NCBI RefSeq assembly: GCF_000702425.1
Contig: NZ_JNIE01000005.1
Location: 80,105-144,104, forward strand
Origin: Thermocrinis jamiesonii
Lineage (GTDB): Bacteria > Aquificota > Aquificia > Aquificales > Aquificaceae
Reading direction: 5' to 3'
DNA length: 64,000 bases
The notes below the pieces were generated by a model. The model saw only the letters and a list, made by a program, of their open reading frames with translations. It ran no database searches and had not been told where the DNA came from. A program made the position numbers and the translations under genes. Shown here piece by piece: positions 17,393-28,315 of this stretch (positions within the stretch are counted from its first letter, which is position 1; each line of letters begins with the position of its first letter).

Positions 17393-18219
17393 TGGAGAGG
17401 CAGGCGCTTCCACTGAAGATATTAGAAGGTAAAGAAAGGTCTACGGGCTATATATCTGTGGCAAGTGGGAAAGGAGGTGTTGGAAAGACACTAATTACCA
17501 TAAACATGGGTAGGATAATGTATTCCAGAGGTAAGAGAGTGCTTCTTATAGATGGAGACCTTGGTCTGAGCAATATTCACCTAATGTTGGGAATAACTCC
17601 ACCCAAAAACTTATACCATTTTTTTTCTGGAGATGCTGCCATTGAGGATATAGTAGTACCAATAGAAGAAGGTTTTGACTTTATATCAAGTGGTAGTGGT
17701 ATAAGGGAATTGGTAAGCATGCCCTTTAGCAAACTAAAGACACTTCTGTTAAGGCTTCAAGAATTTGCGGAAGGCAGATACGATTGGGTGATCTTTGATA
17801 CCCCACCTGGTATCCATTCGGATACACTCGCCATAGTGTCTTCTTCCCAAATACCTATAGTTATAACAACACCAGAACCTACCGCTATAGCAGATGCTTA
17901 TGGATTAGTTAAAGTTATGAACTCAGGCGAAGGTCTTAAGGAGTTCTTTCTTATAGTAAACAAAGTCTCAAACGAATACGAGGGGAAAAAGGTTTACGAA
18001 AGTATAAGGGTTGTGTGTGAAAAATACACAACTGCGGAGCCTAAGTATGCAGGTAGTATAAGATATTACCCCAATTTGATAAAAAGAATAATCAACCAAA
18101 ATCCTTTTGATAACAACTTGATAAGAGAACTCAGCCAAATTTTAGGCAGATTGTCCTTAGTTCAGAACGTTTCTAAGGGAAGTTTTTGGGAGAGGCTTTT
18201 AGCAAAGTTAAGAAGGTGA
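17389..18219 (+). CDS. flhG: FlhG (FleN/YlxH), MinD-like flagellar number regulator
   Basis: A 276-aa deviant-Walker ParA/MinD ATPase with SVASGKGGVGKTLITINMGR (P-loop from residue 26), LIDGDLGLSNIHLMLG and the FDTPPGIHSD switch region. FlhG antagonises FlhF and limits flagellar number. Start ATG 17389 overlaps the flhF stop; a second ATG follows at 17392. The N-terminal extension before the P-loop ([18 protein letters not shown]) is short and lacks an obvious DQxxxLR-type FlhF-binding motif, although RQALPLK is loosely similar. No membrane-targeting helix was examined beyond the basic C-terminus FWERLLAKLRR. Confidence 0.93.
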   Translation: MMERQALPLKILEGKERSTGYISVASGKGGVGKTLITINMGRIMYSRGKRVLLIDGDLGLSNIHLMLGITPPKNLYHFFSGDAAIEDIVVPIEEGFDFISSGSGIRELVSMPFSKLKTLLLRLQEFAEGRYDWVIFDTPPGIHSDTLAIVSSSQIPIVITTPEPTAIADAYGLVKVMNSGEGLKEFFLIVNKVSNEYEGKKVYESIRVVCEKYTTAEPKYAGSIRYYPNLIKRIINQNPFDNNLIRELSQILGRLSLVQNVSKGSFWERLLAKLRR

Positions 18220-18234
18220 TTAAAATAATCTAAG

Positions 18235-18807
18235 ATGCTGAACGATAATGTGTTTATTGCCTTACTGCACTTCCCGGCTATGGACAGAGATGGAAAAACC
18301 ATAATAACCTCTTTTACTACCATGGATCTACACGATATAGCCAGACCTGCCAGAGCTTATGAGATAAATACCTACTACATAGTCCAGCCTGTGGATGCCC
18401 AAAGGGCGGTGATAAAAAAACAGATAGAATACTGGTCTTCGGAAGAAGGTTTAAAGACAAATCCCACAAGAGCAGAAACGGTAAAATTGGTAAAACTTGT
18501 TTATACCTTTGAGGAGGTTCTAGAAGACATTCAAAGTCTTCGTGGAAGAAAACCCATAGTAGTTGGCACAGACGCAAGAAACTATTCAAACACTGTGAGC
18601 TATGATTTTTTGAGAAAGGAAATAGAAAAGAGGGAAAGGGATTTTCTTATAGTCTTTGGGACAGGTTATGGCATACCGCCAGACCTTATGCGAACCTTTG
18701 ACTACATTCTTGAGCCTGTATATGGTGCGGGGGACTGGAACCATCTGTCTGTAAGAAACGCTTGCGCCATTATATTAGACAGACTTTTAAGCAGAAACAG
18801 GTGCTGA
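18235..18807 (+). CDS. SAM-dependent RNA methyltransferase of the SPOUT-like Methyltrn_RNA_4 family
   Basis: A 190-aa protein whose sequence matches the small family typified by thermophile structural-genomics proteins with a knotted SPOUT-like fold. Visible elements are [29 protein letters not shown], a middle IVVGTDAR, and the knot region [14 protein letters not shown] with [25 protein letters not shown]. The RNA target is unknown. It follows flhG after 15 nt and ends one base before mraY, so it is probably co-transcribed with both, a gene order mixing motility and envelope synthesis. Confidence 0.8.
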   Translation: MLNDNVFIALLHFPAMDRDGKTIITSFTTMDLHDIARPARAYEINTYYIVQPVDAQRAVIKKQIEYWSSEEGLKTNPTRAETVKLVKLVYTFEEVLEDIQSLRGRKPIVVGTDARNYSNTVSYDFLRKEIEKRERDFLIVFGTGYGIPPDLMRTFDYILEPVYGAGDWNHLSVRNACAIILDRLLSRNRC

Positions 18808-18808
18808 A

Positions 18809-19888
18809 ATGCTCTATCATCTGTCTTTTTACCTCAAAGATCTTTTCTTTGGCTTTAATGTATTCAAATACATAACCTTCAGATCCTTCCTTGCTGTTAT
18901 GCTTGCCTTCTTTATAACACTACTTTTATCTCCTGTTTTTTTAAAGAAGATGAGAGCAATTCAAAGGCTGTTTAAGGGCTACATCAGAGAATATACGCCA
19001 AAGGGACACGTAACAAAAAGGTTAGTTCCCACAATGGGAGGGTTGGTGATTATTCTTTCTGTTCTACTTTCTTCTTTTTTGCTTATGAGGTGGGACTTAA
19101 ACTATTTTTGGATCATTTCTTTCTGCATCGTCGGATTTGGTCTTATAGGACTGTGGGATGATTACACAAAGCTAAGGAACAAAAAGGGCATATCTGCAAA
19201 AGCCAAGTTTTTAGCTCAGTTTTTTTTCGCAACAATCACCGCATTAGCCATATATTACTTTACAGATGTAGGCACAAAGATATATTTTCCCCTTTTTAAG
19301 AACCTTCAGATAGACCTTGGCCTTTTCTACATACCTTTTGCGGTATTGGTGATAGTAGCAACATCTAATGCGGTGAATCTAACGGATGGTTTGGATGGTT
19401 TGGCAGTAGGTCCAGTGATGACAACCGCTGCATCTCTTGGCATAATAGCTTACGCAGTTGGACATTTGAGTATAGCCAAGTATCTGAACATACCCTATGT
19501 GCCCTATGCTGGAGACTTGACTGTTCTGTGCTTTGCTATAATCGGGGCCTGTCTTGGTTTTCTTTGGTTTAATGCCTATCCAGCTCAGATGTTTATGGGA
19601 GACGTAGGTTCCTTGTCCCTTGGTGCTGCATTGGCTGTAATTGCGCTGATAGCAAAGGCTGAACTTGTGCTTCCTATAGCGGGGGGTGTGTTTGTCTTTG
19701 AAACTTTGAGCGTTATACTTCAGGTTGCTTACTTCAAACTTACAAAAGGAAAGAGGCTTTTTAAGATGGCTCCCTTCCATCATCATATGGAACTATCTGG
19801 CATTCCAGAACCTAAGATAGTGGTTAGAATGTGGATAGTGTCTATCCTTTTGGCGGTTTTGGCGGTTGCTACGCTAAAGCTTAGATAA
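18809..19888 (+). CDS. mraY: phospho-N-acetylmuramoyl-pentapeptide-transferase
   Basis: Integral membrane enzyme that makes lipid I from UDP-MurNAc-pentapeptide and undecaprenyl phosphate. The 359-aa sequence has about ten transmembrane helices and the catalytic signatures [44 protein letters not shown] and the HHHMELSG loop. The start ATG 18809 follows the methyltransferase TGA by one base. Its 3' end overlaps the convergent aroK gene by 8 nt. Other mur genes are elsewhere except murC, which is in this window but far away, so the usual dcw cluster is dispersed. Confidence 0.96.
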   Translation: MLYHLSFYLKDLFFGFNVFKYITFRSFLAVMLAFFITLLLSPVFLKKMRAIQRLFKGYIREYTPKGHVTKRLVPTMGGLVIILSVLLSSFLLMRWDLNYFWIISFCIVGFGLIGLWDDYTKLRNKKGISAKAKFLAQFFFATITALAIYYFTDVGTKIYFPLFKNLQIDLGLFYIPFAVLVIVATSNAVNLTDGLDGLAVGPVMTTAASLGIIAYAVGHLSIAKYLNIPYVPYAGDLTVLCFAIIGACLGFLWFNAYPAQMFMGDVGSLSLGAALAVIALIAKAELVLPIAGGVFVFETLSVILQVAYFKLTKGKRLFKMAPFHHHMELSGIPEPKIVVRMWIVSILLAVLAVATLKLR

Positions 19889-20378
19889 GCTTCTGCAATA
19901 TTTGGTCTATCAAGTCTTTACAACTTTTTCTGCCGTCCAATCTCAAGTCTGCCAAACTGTAAATCTCCTTTCTTCTTTCCATAAGTTCTTTGACGTAATC
20001 CAAGCCCTTCTTTAACAGAGGCCTTCCTTCTGAGTTTGAGCACCTTTTTAAAAAGGTTTCAAAGTCTATGTCTAACCACACAACAAAGCCTGCGGACTTC
20101 ATCTTAAGCAATGCGTCTTTGTTTGCTCCAAGCCCTCCTCCAGTGCTTATCACCACCTTTTCTTTGTTTAGAAACACCTCCAAGGCATTCATTTCAGCCT
20201 TTCTGAAATACTCTTCGCCGTAGTTTGAAAATATTTCTTCTATACTCTTTTTTTCTTTGGTTTCTATATACTCGTCTAAATCTACAAAAGAATAAGAAAG
20301 CTTTTGTGCCAAAAGCTTTCCCACCGTGCTTTTACCACTGCACATAAAACCTATAAGAAATATCCTGCTTGGTATCAT
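19881..20378 (-). CDS. aroK: shikimate kinase
   Basis: About 165 aa; phosphorylates shikimate at O3 in aromatic amino-acid synthesis. It has the P-loop GFMCSGKST, the shikimate-binding [18 protein letters not shown] with [18 protein letters not shown], and the lid [12 protein letters not shown] chose ATG 20378 ([17 protein letters not shown]): it overlaps the ispA stop (ATGA) and starts at the family's first strand. The upstream extension to 20417 would overlap ispA and adds nothing conserved. It is translationally coupled with the upstream prenyl synthase gene. Confidence 0.93.
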   Translation of the reverse strand: MIPSRIFLIGFMCSGKSTVGKLLAQKLSYSFVDLDEYIETKEKKSIEEIFSNYGEEYFRKAEMNALEVFLNKEKVVISTGGGLGANKDALLKMKSAGFVVWLDIDFETFLKRCSNSEGRPLLKKGLDYVKELMERRKEIYSLADLRLDGRKSCKDLIDQILQKLI

Positions 20379-21166
20379 AGAAAGGACCTTAGGATATACT
20401 CCATCTCTTCTGTCCACAGGTTTAGGGACTTGAGCTTTGATATAACTTCTTCTTTCTTTACGTTTATCTCATCCTTTAGTTTTTCTCCGAGCAAAGAGTA
20501 AAAGCCGTCTTTGTCTTTGTAGTCGTCGCACATCTGAAAAAGCATTCCAAAGGACAGTCCTACATCCTCAAGCTCTGAAAGCATGTCTTCTTTTTTCGCT
20601 ATAACACCGCCCGCTAAAAAGCAAGCTGAAAACAATTGGGCTGTTTTTTTGAGACTTATCTCTTTTAGATCTCCCAATCTCCTTATGTCCATCACCTGCC
20701 CACCCACCATTCCCTTTGCACCTGCCTTTTTACTTATGATGTTTATGATCAACAGCAATCTTTCCGAATCTAAGGTTTGGAAGTTTTTTACGTCTGAAAG
20801 TATTTCAAAGGCTAAGGTCAAAAGGGCATCTCCAGCCAAAAGGGCAACATCCTCTCCATACACTACATGACACGTAGGTTTTCCTCTTCTGTAGTAGTCG
20901 TTGTCCATAGAAGGAAGATCGTCATGAACCAAGGAGTAGTTGTGAATGAGCTCAATGGCACATCCAACCACGATCGCATCTTGAACGTCCCCACCGTAGG
21001 CTGAAGAGACCGCACACACCAGCAAGGGTCTAATTCTTTTTCCTTCTTGCAGTGGATAGTAAGATATAGCTTCCTGAAGTATTTTAGGCTCAAAGGAATT
21101 TAGAAAAGTTACAAGCCTTTTTTCTAATTCCTTCTTCCACTGAAATATCTTTTTTTCTTCCACCAA
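20375..21166 (-). CDS. ispA: short-chain polyprenyl (farnesyl/geranylgeranyl) diphosphate synthase
   Basis: A 263-aa all-helical prenyltransferase that condenses isopentenyl diphosphate with allylic diphosphates. The first Asp-rich motif is VHDDLPSMDNDYYRRGKPTCH (DDxxxxD with two residues between, as in bacterial FPP synthases), and the second is MCDDYKDKDG. GKRIRPLL and KTAQLF..A are also present. It is somewhat shorter than E. coli IspA (about 299 aa). Chain length, FPP or GGPP, cannot be read with confidence. Start ATG 21166 is 17 bp from the divergent smc start. Confidence 0.88.
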   Translation of the reverse strand: MVEEKKIFQWKKELEKRLVTFLNSFEPKILQEAISYYPLQEGKRIRPLLVCAVSSAYGGDVQDAIVVGCAIELIHNYSLVHDDLPSMDNDYYRRGKPTCHVVYGEDVALLAGDALLTLAFEILSDVKNFQTLDSERLLLIINIISKKAGAKGMVGGQVMDIRRLGDLKEISLKKTAQLFSACFLAGGVIAKKEDMLSELEDVGLSFGMLFQMCDDYKDKDGFYSLLGEKLKDEINVKKEEVISKLKSLNLWTEEMEYILRSFL

Positions 21167-21183
21167 GTCTATAATTATAATTC

Positions 21184-24100
21184 GTGAAAGGATACATAGA
21201 AAAAATAGTCATAGAAGGGTTTAAATCTTACGGAAAAGAAAGGGTGGAGATTCCTTTTGGAGAGGGGTTTATTGCAATAGTTGGTCCCAACGGCTCAGGG
21301 AAATCAAACATAGGAGACGCCATATCCTTTGCTTTGGGTATAGCAACTTCAAAGGCTTTAAGGGCTAAAAACCTGTCCTATTTGATATTCAGCAAAGACG
21401 GAGATAAAGCGGATTATGCCTATGTGGAAATACACTTTAAAAACCTCGGAGCCTTTCCTGTCCCAGAAGAGAACATAATCATATCAAGGAAAGTTTATCA
21501 GGATGGAAGGAGTGTTTTTAGATTAAACGGTCAGGTCGTGAGAGAAAGGGAGCTGAATGATTTTCTTTCTAAGGCTGGTATATACGAAAATGGTTACAAC
21601 GTGGTCCTTCAGGGAGATATAGTTAGGTTTCTTAAGATGACGCCTGTTGAGAGGAGAAAGCTTATTGAAGAAATAGCCGGGATAGGAGAGTATGAAGAAA
21701 AGAAGCAAAAGGCTCTTGCTCAGTTGGGAGAGGTGGAGCTAAAGCACAGGGAACTAAGGCTGTTAATAGACGAAATGGAAGTTCAGATGGAAAGGTTAAA
21801 GGCAGAAGTTGAAAAGATAAAACTCCACAGGGAACTCTCCGAAAGGAAAAGGGTTTTGGAGCTAAAGCTTTATTCTAAGGATCTTTTAAAGACCATTGAT
21901 GAGAAGAACAGACTACAGCAAAGCTTACTTTTACTTGAAGAAGAGTTAAAGGGCTTAAAAGAATCTAAAGAAGAACTAGAAAATCAGGCACAGTCTTTGG
22001 AAAGAGAGCTTTCTCAGTTGAAGGAGACCCTTTTGCCTTTCAGAGAGAAGACAGGAAGGCTGAGTGAAAGGTTAGAGTTGATAGAAAAGGAAACAAAAAA
22101 TCGGTATAAGGATCTTGACAGACTTTACAATGAAAAGCAGAACTTAGAAAAAAGGATTATACACTTGGAGAGGGATGTGGAAAGTTTGATTGTAGAAGAA
22201 AGGCAGTTGGAGGATTTGCTTAAAGAAAAGGAAGAGGAAGTTAAGAAACTACAGGTGGAGTTTGAACAGGTAAGTGAAAGGTTGAAGGAAAAGGAAAGGG
22301 AGATGAAGGCATCCTTTGAAGAAATCCAACAAACTGAGGAAAAGCTCAATGTCCTTTTGAAGTCCATTCAAGAAAGGAAAAGCCAAATATCAAGCTTAGA
22401 GCTAAAACTGAAAGAATTGGAGCTAAAGGAAGAAAGGGTAAGAGAAGAGGTAAAGAACTTGGAAAGTGAGCTAAGCAGTCTAAGAAGTGCTTTGGGGGAA
22501 GAAGCTCTGAAAAAAGAAAATTATCAGAAAATGTTAAAGGAAGAAGAGATAGCCCAAAGAAGGCTTAGGGCAAAGATGCTGGAATTGGAAGAAAGGCTTA
22601 AAAAGATAAGGATGGAGAGGGAGGAGATCCTTCAGGAGTTGGCGGTTCTTAGGTCAAAGCTCAGAGAAGCGGATAGCTCCCTTCTTCCCTTTGAAGGTAT
22701 AGAAGGGGTCTACGGTAGAGTGGCAGACCTTATAAAGGTAAAAGATTATGAGTATTTAAAGGCGGTGGAAGTGGCGGGAGGCCAAAGACTTTCTTATGTT
22801 GTGGTAGAAAACGATGAGGTTGCAAAAAGGTGCGTTCAAAGGCTCAAGGAAATAAAGGGTGGTAGGATGAGTTTTATACCACTTAGCCATGTGAGAGATA
22901 TTCCTCTTCCATCCTATCCACGGGTAAAGGGATACATCGATTTTGTAGTTAATCTTGTTGAGTATGATAGGAAGTTTGAAAAGGTTGTTCGTTTTGTTTT
23001 TGGAGATACACTGGTTGTAGAAGACTTTGAAAAGGCAAGGATTTTAGGCATAGGCAATTATAGGATGGTGAGCTTGGATGGTGAGCTTTTTGAAAAAAGT
23101 GGGGTTATAAGCGGGGGATACTGGGAATCAAAAGGGGCACTCAGCAAAAGTTTTTACGAGGAAAAAATAGCTGAGTTAGAGGGTATTTTGGATAGACTGA
23201 AGCAAGAAGAAAGCGAAAAGGAAAGAGAATACAAATCTTTCAGAGATGAACTAATGGAAAAGGAAGGGATAATAAAAATCTTAGAAAGAAGGATAAAGGA
23301 GGTAGAACAAAAGGATAGGGAAAGCTTTGAAAGGATAAAAAAATTAGAAGAACGAATAAGAAATGGGGAGGGGTATCTAAGGGTTTTAGCTCAGCAAAGG
23401 GAAGAAATCTTGGTGGAGAAAGAAAAGTTAGAGGAGGAACTCTCTTATCAAGAGGAAAAGCTTGAGAATTTGAGGTTTAGATACTCATACCTTCTGGGGA
23501 TAGCTAAGGAGTCTGGTTTGGAAGAACTAAGAGAAAAAGCTGAGAAATATAGAAAATTTTTAGATAGGAAAAAGGAAGAAGTCTTTAACCTTAGGCTAAA
23601 GCTTCAGGAAACCCAGCAAAACAAGCAAAAGGTTCTTCAGGAGATAAAGCAAAAAAGGGCACAGGTAGAGGACATTCAACAGACTATAGAGGAGATTAAC
23701 CAAAAGATCGAGCAGCTAAATCGGGAAAAAGGAAGAGTAGAAGAAGAGTTAAAGAGTATAAACCTTCAGGCTTATGAACTTTACAGAAAAGTAGATTCTT
23801 TAGATGAGGAGCTCAGAAATATTACCGCTTTGTTGGGACAAAAAAGATTGCTTATTGAAGTTAAGATGGAGGAGAGGATAGAGATAGAAAAAGAGTTGGC
23901 AAAGCTAAGGGATAAAGAGGAGTTTCTATTGGGAAAAATCAGAGAATTGGGGGAAGAAAAACCTATGGCGGAGGTGCAGGAAAGTTATGCACGCTTGAAG
24001 GATGAGCTTTCAAAAGTTGAGAAGGAGATAAGCATGCTTGGAAACATTAACTTTAAAGCTATGGAAGACTACGAAGAATTTAGCCAAAGACACAGGGATT

Positions 24101-24642
24101 ATGTAGAAAGGGACAAAAAGCTTTTGGAAGAAAGAAAAGCAATAAAAGAAATGATAGAAGAAATAGAAGCAAAAAAGTTGAACGCATTTATCAAGGCATA
24201 CGAGCAGATAAACGCAAGTTTTAGAAAGATCTTTGCAAGACTTTCTCCCGGGGGTAAGGCTCGGATGGAGCTTGAAAAGCCAGAAAATCCTTTTGAAGGC
24301 GGTATAAATTTGGTGGTAAAACCAAGGGGAAAGGAAGTGCAGTATTTGGAAGCCATCTCCGGTGGAGAAAAGACCCTGGCGGCGCTCTCTTTAATATTTG
24401 CTTTGCAGGAATACAAACCATCAATTTTTTATTACTTTGACGAAGTGGATGCCCACCTTGATGAGACAAATGCTAAGATCGTGGGGGAACTAATAAAAGA
24501 AAAATCAAAAACCGCTCAGTTCATAGTGGTAACGCTTAGGGAAGTTTTAGCATCCTATGCGGAGAAACTCATAGGTGTTAGTAGCAGGGGGGGAATATCA
24601 AAGGTATTCCCCCTGAGGAATCTTACTCACTCCCTTGACTAA
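21184..24642 (+). CDS. smc: SMC chromosome-segregation ATPase
   Basis: A full-length condensin subunit of 1152 aa. The N-terminal head has [20 protein letters not shown], followed by coiled coil, a hinge domain around residues 500-660 ([17 protein letters not shown], then RMSFIPLS), the return coil, and the C-terminal head with [19 protein letters not shown] and [15 protein letters not shown]. It loads onto DNA near origin/ParB sites to organise the chromosome. The start is GTG at 21184 (gtg aaa gga tac), giving [16 protein letters not shown]. The 3' end overlaps the convergent clpC gene by 20 nt. ScpA/ScpB are not here. Confidence 0.96.
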   Translation: MKGYIEKIVIEGFKSYGKERVEIPFGEGFIAIVGPNGSGKSNIGDAISFALGIATSKALRAKNLSYLIFSKDGDKADYAYVEIHFKNLGAFPVPEENIIISRKVYQDGRSVFRLNGQVVRERELNDFLSKAGIYENGYNVVLQGDIVRFLKMTPVERRKLIEEIAGIGEYEEKKQKALAQLGEVELKHRELRLLIDEMEVQMERLKAEVEKIKLHRELSERKRVLELKLYSKDLLKTIDEKNRLQQSLLLLEEELKGLKESKEELENQAQSLERELSQLKETLLPFREKTGRLSERLELIEKETKNRYKDLDRLYNEKQNLEKRIIHLERDVESLIVEERQLEDLLKEKEEEVKKLQVEFEQVSERLKEKEREMKASFEEIQQTEEKLNVLLKSIQERKSQISSLELKLKELELKEERVREEVKNLESELSSLRSALGEEALKKENYQKMLKEEEIAQRRLRAKMLELEERLKKIRMEREEILQELAVLRSKLREADSSLLPFEGIEGVYGRVADLIKVKDYEYLKAVEVAGGQRLSYVVVENDEVAKRCVQRLKEIKGGRMSFIPLSHVRDIPLPSYPRVKGYIDFVVNLVEYDRKFEKVVRFVFGDTLVVEDFEKARILGIGNYRMVSLDGELFEKSGVISGGYWESKGALSKSFYEEKIAELEGILDRLKQEESEKEREYKSFRDELMEKEGIIKILERRIKEVEQKDRESFERIKKLEERIRNGEGYLRVLAQQREEILVEKEKLEEELSYQEEKLENLRFRYSYLLGIAKESGLEELREKAEKYRKFLDRKKEEVFNLRLKLQETQQNKQKVLQEIKQKRAQVEDIQQTIEEINQKIEQLNREKGRVEEELKSINLQAYELYRKVDSLDEELRNITALLGQKRLLIEVKMEERIEIEKELAKLRDKEEFLLGKIRELGEEKPMAEVQESYARLKDELSKVEKEISMLGNINFKAMEDYEEFSQRHRDYVERDKKLLEERKAIKEMIEEIEAKKLNAFIKAYEQINASFRKIFARLSPGGKARMELEKPENPFEGGINLVVKPRGKEVQYLEAISGGEKTLAALSLIFALQEYKPSIFYYFDEVDAHLDETNAKIVGELIKEKSKTAQFIVVTLREVLASYAEKLIGVSSRGGISKVFPLRNLTHSLD

Positions 24643-27067
24643 AAACAGCTTCCAGCTTTTCCTTCTTCTTGATGGGTTTTATATATGGTTTGTCGTCTTT
24701 CACTTTTATTTCTACCGTATCCACGTCTCGGAAGGTGCCCTTTAAAAGCTCTTCTGCCAGTAAGTCCTCCACGTGCTTTTGAAGAGCTCTCTTTATGCTC
24801 CTTGCTCCGTATTCAGGCTTGTATTCCTTTTCTACCAGCCATTCAGCGAAGCTTCTGTGTAGCTTTACCTTAATATTCCAATCCGCAAGATTCTTGTTTA
24901 TTTCTTCAATCTGCAGGTTGATTATCTTAATTACATCTTCCTTTTCTAGTGCTCTGTAGACTATTATCTCATCCAAGCGATTCAGAAACTCTGGACTAAA
25001 GGATTTTTTAACTTGCTCCATTACGTTCTTCTTCATTTGCTCAAAGTCTATCATACCAAATTTCTGTTCAAAGCCCATCTTTCCACCGTGAACTATAAGC
25101 CTTGCTCCAAGGTTGGAGGTCATGATTATGATGGTGTTGGAAAAATCTACTGTCCTACCCATGGCATCCGTTAGCCTTCCATCGTCAAATATCTGAAGGA
25201 ATATGTTGAACACATCCGGATGGGCTTTTTCTATTTCATCAAAGAGTAAAACGCAATATGGCCTTCTTCTTACCTTTTCTGTAAGCTGTCCGCCCTCTTC
25301 GTATCCTACGTATCCTGGTGGTGCTCCCACAAGTCTAGAGACGGTGTGCTTTTCCATATACTCGGACATATCAAACCTGATGAGTGCCTCTTCTGTGCCA
25401 AAAAGGTATTCAGCCAAAGCCTTTGCAGTTTCCGTTTTACCTACGCCAGTTGGTCCCAAGAAGAGGAAAACGCCTATGGGTCTGTGCCTGCCCTTTAGTC
25501 CAACCCTTGACCTTCTTATGGCTCTTGCAATAGCCTTTATGGCTTCGTCTTGCCCTATTACCCTTTTCTTTAGCTCATCCTCTATATGCAAAAGCTTTTG
25601 GGTGTCGCTTTCTTGCACTCTTTTAACTGGAATGCCTGTCCATCTTGCAACCACTTCAGCGACATCCTCTTCTGTAACTTTTGGTCTATTCTTCATGATT
25701 TCTTGCTTCCACTTCATCTTCATGTTCTCAAACTTTGCCCTTAGCCTTAGTTCTTCGTCTCTGAGCTTTGCAGCTTTTTCGTAATCCTGTTCGGCTACTG
25801 CGGAATCTTTCATAGCCTCTATTTCCTTTATTTTTTCTTCCAGTTCCTTTAGTTCTGGAGATAACTGATACACCCTCAACTTTACCAAAGCTCCAGCTTC
25901 ATCCAAAACGTCTATAGCTTTATCTGGTAGATGTCTGTCTGTTATGTATCTTTCGGACAACTGCACAGCCTTTTCTATAGCTTCTGGTGTATATTCCACG
26001 TTGTGGAATTCCTCAAACTTGCTCTTAATACCGTATAGTATCCTTATGGTATCTTCTTGGGTAGGTTCTTCTACTAAAACTGGTTGGAATCTTCTTTCCA
26101 AAGCTCCGTCTTTTTCTATGTATTTTCTGTACTCGTCTAAGGTTGTGGCACCTATAACCTGTATTTCACCTCTTGCCAACGCAGGCTTTAGCATGTTGGA
26201 TGCGTCTATGGAACCTTCGGCAGAACCGGCACCAACTATGGTGTGGATTTCGTCTATGAAGAGTATTACGTTTGGTGCCTTTTCAAGCTCTTTGAGAATA
26301 TTTTTTAAGCGCTCTTCAAACTGTCCTCTGTATTTTGTGCCTGCGACAAGCGCTGCCAAATCTAAAGCGACAACTCTCTTATTGAGCAGAGGTTCTGGTA
26401 CCTCTTTGTTTGCTATCCTCTGAGCCAAACCTTCCACTATAGCGGTTTTTCCAACTCCAGGGTCTCCAAGGAGAACTGGATTGTTTTTGCGCCTTCTGAC
26501 AAGTATTTGAATTACCCTTTCTATCTCCCTTTCCCTTCCTATCACTGGATCCAGCTTACCTTCCCTTGCCATTTGGGTTAGGTCCCTTGAAAACCTATCC
26601 AAGTTTGGAGTAGGTGCATACTTTGTGGTTTCCTGAGGTGGTAGCTCTCCTAAAAACTGAAGCACCTCCCTTCTTACAGAATATTCGTCCAACCCAAAGC
26701 CCCTCAAAATCCTTCCACCAAGACCTGTCTTTTCCCTAACAACCCCTATAAGTAAATGCTCAGGACCCACAAACTGGTGGTGGAGTATGCGCGCTTCTTC
26801 TACCGCAAACTCCAAAACCCTTTTTGCATCTGGGGCAAAAAGGATCTCCCCTGAATGGCTACCCTTTGTTATTTGACCAAGCAAGGCACGGCGTACCTTT
26901 TCAGCAGTCAGACCAAACTTAGCAAGTATTAGAGTTGGCAGATCTTCCTCCTTTATAAGAGCTAAAAGTATGTGCTCGCTACCTAAGTATGTATGACCTA
27001 ATTCTAATGCTTCTTCTCTTGCCTGAAGAATAACTTGCCTTGCCTTTTCCGTAAACTTTTCAAACAT
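24623..27067 (-). CDS. clpC: ClpC, AAA+ unfoldase with UVR domain
   Basis: An 814-aa Hsp100 protein that unfolds substrates for ClpP. Domain order: double Clp-N repeat (1-145), AAA1 with [16 protein letters not shown] and [12 protein letters not shown], a UVR motif within the middle domain ([17 protein letters not shown]), and AAA2 with [25 protein letters not shown] and LGARLI. The middle domain with UVR identifies ClpC rather than ClpA or ClpB. No clpP, mcsB or ctsR gene is adjacent. Start ATG 27067; the ferredoxin gene ends 31 nt upstream in the same direction, so co-transcription is possible. Confidence 0.94.
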   Translation of the reverse strand: MFEKFTEKARQVILQAREEALELGHTYLGSEHILLALIKEEDLPTLILAKFGLTAEKVRRALLGQITKGSHSGEILFAPDAKRVLEFAVEEARILHHQFVGPEHLLIGVVREKTGLGGRILRGFGLDEYSVRREVLQFLGELPPQETTKYAPTPNLDRFSRDLTQMAREGKLDPVIGREREIERVIQILVRRRKNNPVLLGDPGVGKTAIVEGLAQRIANKEVPEPLLNKRVVALDLAALVAGTKYRGQFEERLKNILKELEKAPNVILFIDEIHTIVGAGSAEGSIDASNMLKPALARGEIQVIGATTLDEYRKYIEKDGALERRFQPVLVEEPTQEDTIRILYGIKSKFEEFHNVEYTPEAIEKAVQLSERYITDRHLPDKAIDVLDEAGALVKLRVYQLSPELKELEEKIKEIEAMKDSAVAEQDYEKAAKLRDEELRLRAKFENMKMKWKQEIMKNRPKVTEEDVAEVVARWTGIPVKRVQESDTQKLLHIEDELKKRVIGQDEAIKAIARAIRRSRVGLKGRHRPIGVFLFLGPTGVGKTETAKALAEYLFGTEEALIRFDMSEYMEKHTVSRLVGAPPGYVGYEEGGQLTEKVRRRPYCVLLFDEIEKAHPDVFNIFLQIFDDGRLTDAMGRTVDFSNTIIIMTSNLGARLIVHGGKMGFEQKFGMIDFEQMKKNVMEQVKKSFSPEFLNRLDEIIVYRALEKEDVIKIINLQIEEINKNLADWNIKVKLHRSFAEWLVEKEYKPEYGARSIKRALQKHVEDLLAEELLKGTFRDVDTVEIKVKDDKPYIKPIKKKEKLEAVFSQGSE

Positions 27068-27097
27068 GGCTTACACCTCTTGAATATTAAAGATAAT

Positions 27098-27640
27098 TTA
27101 ATGTTCTTCAAATTTCAATGTGTCTTTGTCATACAAGAAAAGCTTTTCAAATAGCCTATCAAATGTTCTTACTGCTTTATGTCTTTCCTTTGGCACTTCC
27201 TCCAGCTCAACAAAGTATAGACAGTTGGTAACACATTTGGAAACGCAGGAAGGAAGAAGACCCTTATCTACCCTTTTGTAGCAGTAATCACACTTTTCAA
27301 CTTTCATGGTGTTAGGATTAAAACTTATAGCTCCGTAAGGGCAGGCTATTATGCATGCCTTACAGCCTATGCATCTTAGCTCCTCAACATAGACTATGCC
27401 ATCCTGTCTTTTTCTCATAGCGGATGTAGGACAAGCAAATACGCAGGGAGCAGGCTCACAGTGAAAGCAGTTCATAGGTAAAAAGTAAGCTGAAGGTTCT
27501 TCGGCTACACCCTCTACTCTAAAGACCTTCATAGGTCTTATGTCAAAGGTTTCCAAACCTTTTTCCTGAACGCACGCCACTTCGCAAGAAAGACATCCTA
27601 TGCACCTATCCACGTCTATGAGCATAATCGGTCTTTTCAT
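27098..27640 (-). CDS. four-cluster ferredoxin-type electron-transfer protein (DmsB/NrfC/HycB class)
   Basis: About 180 aa with sixteen cysteines arranged as in the electron-transfer subunits of molybdopterin oxidoreductases: CIGCLSCEVAC, CFHCEPAPCVFAC, CIGCKACIIAC and CDYC...CVSKCVTNC, enough for four [4Fe-4S] clusters. No twin-arginine signal, so cytoplasmic. No catalytic molybdopterin or membrane anchor subunit is adjacent, and its electron partners are therefore unknown. I prefer ATG 27640 (MKRPIMLIDVDRC); the upstream TTG at 27655 adds five residues. The 115-nt region upstream (27656-27770) has no gene. Confidence 0.85.
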   Translation of the reverse strand: MKRPIMLIDVDRCIGCLSCEVACVQEKGLETFDIRPMKVFRVEGVAEEPSAYFLPMNCFHCEPAPCVFACPTSAMRKRQDGIVYVEELRCIGCKACIIACPYGAISFNPNTMKVEKCDYCYKRVDKGLLPSCVSKCVTNCLYFVELEEVPKERHKAVRTFDRLFEKLFLYDKDTLKFEEH

Positions 27641-27770
27641 GGTAGCCTCTTCCAACTGTTATAATAACACAGAAAAACCGTATTAAAAAATTTCCAAAAA
27701 ATTGATCGTTGTCGCTGACAGGCTTTTTAAGTCGCATAAGTTCCCCGTAAACCTAAAGGCAGAAAAAGAT

Positions 27771-28187
27771 TTAAACCTTCGATGCCCAACGAAAGAAGCT
27801 AATAGTCCTTGCACCTATAAGGGATACGATTCCCAAAGACCAAAAGAACACCTCCATTCCAGACAGTTTTCCCTCAAAGAGATGTAGCATAAATTCCCTT
27901 ATAACAAATGCTACTAAGACTTCTAAGAGTATGTCCATTCTAATTCTTTCGTGCTCAAAAAATTCTATAAAAGCCCTTATAAGTTCAAGCACTATAATCA
28001 AAGAAAGCACGTTGGTAACCAACTCTTTAAAACCTAACCTAACTGTAGCTTCAGTGACGGTAAGACCAAGTTCTGAAATGGTTCTGAATATTCCTACAAA
28101 AAGGCCAATTATTAGAACTATTATGGTTACATTAAAAGCCAACCTAACGAACTGCTTGTATAGTTTGGACACAAACTCTTGAACCAT
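27771..28187 (-). CDS. PsiE-like membrane protein
   Basis: About 138 aa with four transmembrane helices (FNVTIIVLIIGLFVGIFRTI, LVTNVLSLIIVLELIRAF, ILLEVLVAFVIREFML, FFWSLGIVSLIGARTISFF) and the family landmark EHERIRMDILLEV between helices two and three. PsiE proteins are named for phosphate-starvation induction in E. coli but their function is unknown. ATG 28187 is the better start; a longer frame from TTG 28262 adds 25 basic residues and would begin inside a hairpin. Spacing of over 120 nt from glnA and the strong hairpins in between suggest a separate transcript. Confidence 0.65.
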   Translation of the reverse strand: MVQEFVSKLYKQFVRLAFNVTIIVLIIGLFVGIFRTISELGLTVTEATVRLGFKELVTNVLSLIIVLELIRAFIEFFEHERIRMDILLEVLVAFVIREFMLHLFEGKLSGMEVFFWSLGIVSLIGARTISFFRWASKV

Positions 28188-28256
28188 CTTCAAGGGTTTA
28201 TATTTTAATATCCTAAGTGGAGATGCAAAAAACCTTAGAGGTTGGCATATTTTTTT

Positions 28257-28313
28257 GAGCAAAGGCTAGTTTTTGCTCCTCCTTTGCCCAGCCAAAAGGC
28301 TGGGCGGTTTTTT
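28257..28313 (+). terminator. tandem hairpins downstream of glnA
   Basis: A perfect 8-bp stem GCCCAGCC-AAAA-GGCTGGGC (28286-28305) is followed on the + strand by GG and six T. Beside it is a 7-bp stem GAGCAAA/TTTGCTC (28257-28263 and 28272-28278). On the minus strand, the direction of glnA, the strong stem comes 10 nt after the stop but is followed by AAAGGAGG, not by T. It could protect or end the glnBA transcript as a simple hairpin, or terminate antisense transcripts entering glnA. Confidence 0.55.
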
Positions 28314-28315
28314 AG

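Noticed and set aside
24099..24469. Antisense ORFs inside smc, and similar ones inside sbcC and clpC
   Set aside because: They are Ser/Phe/Leu-rich shadows of Lys/Glu-rich coiled-coil coding sequence, with no domain or ribosome-binding site.
28188..28262. TTG start for the PsiE-like protein, preceded by AAAGGAGG
   Set aside because: The Shine-Dalgarno is about 16 nt from the TTG, the start would be buried in a hairpin, and the added residues are not family-like.
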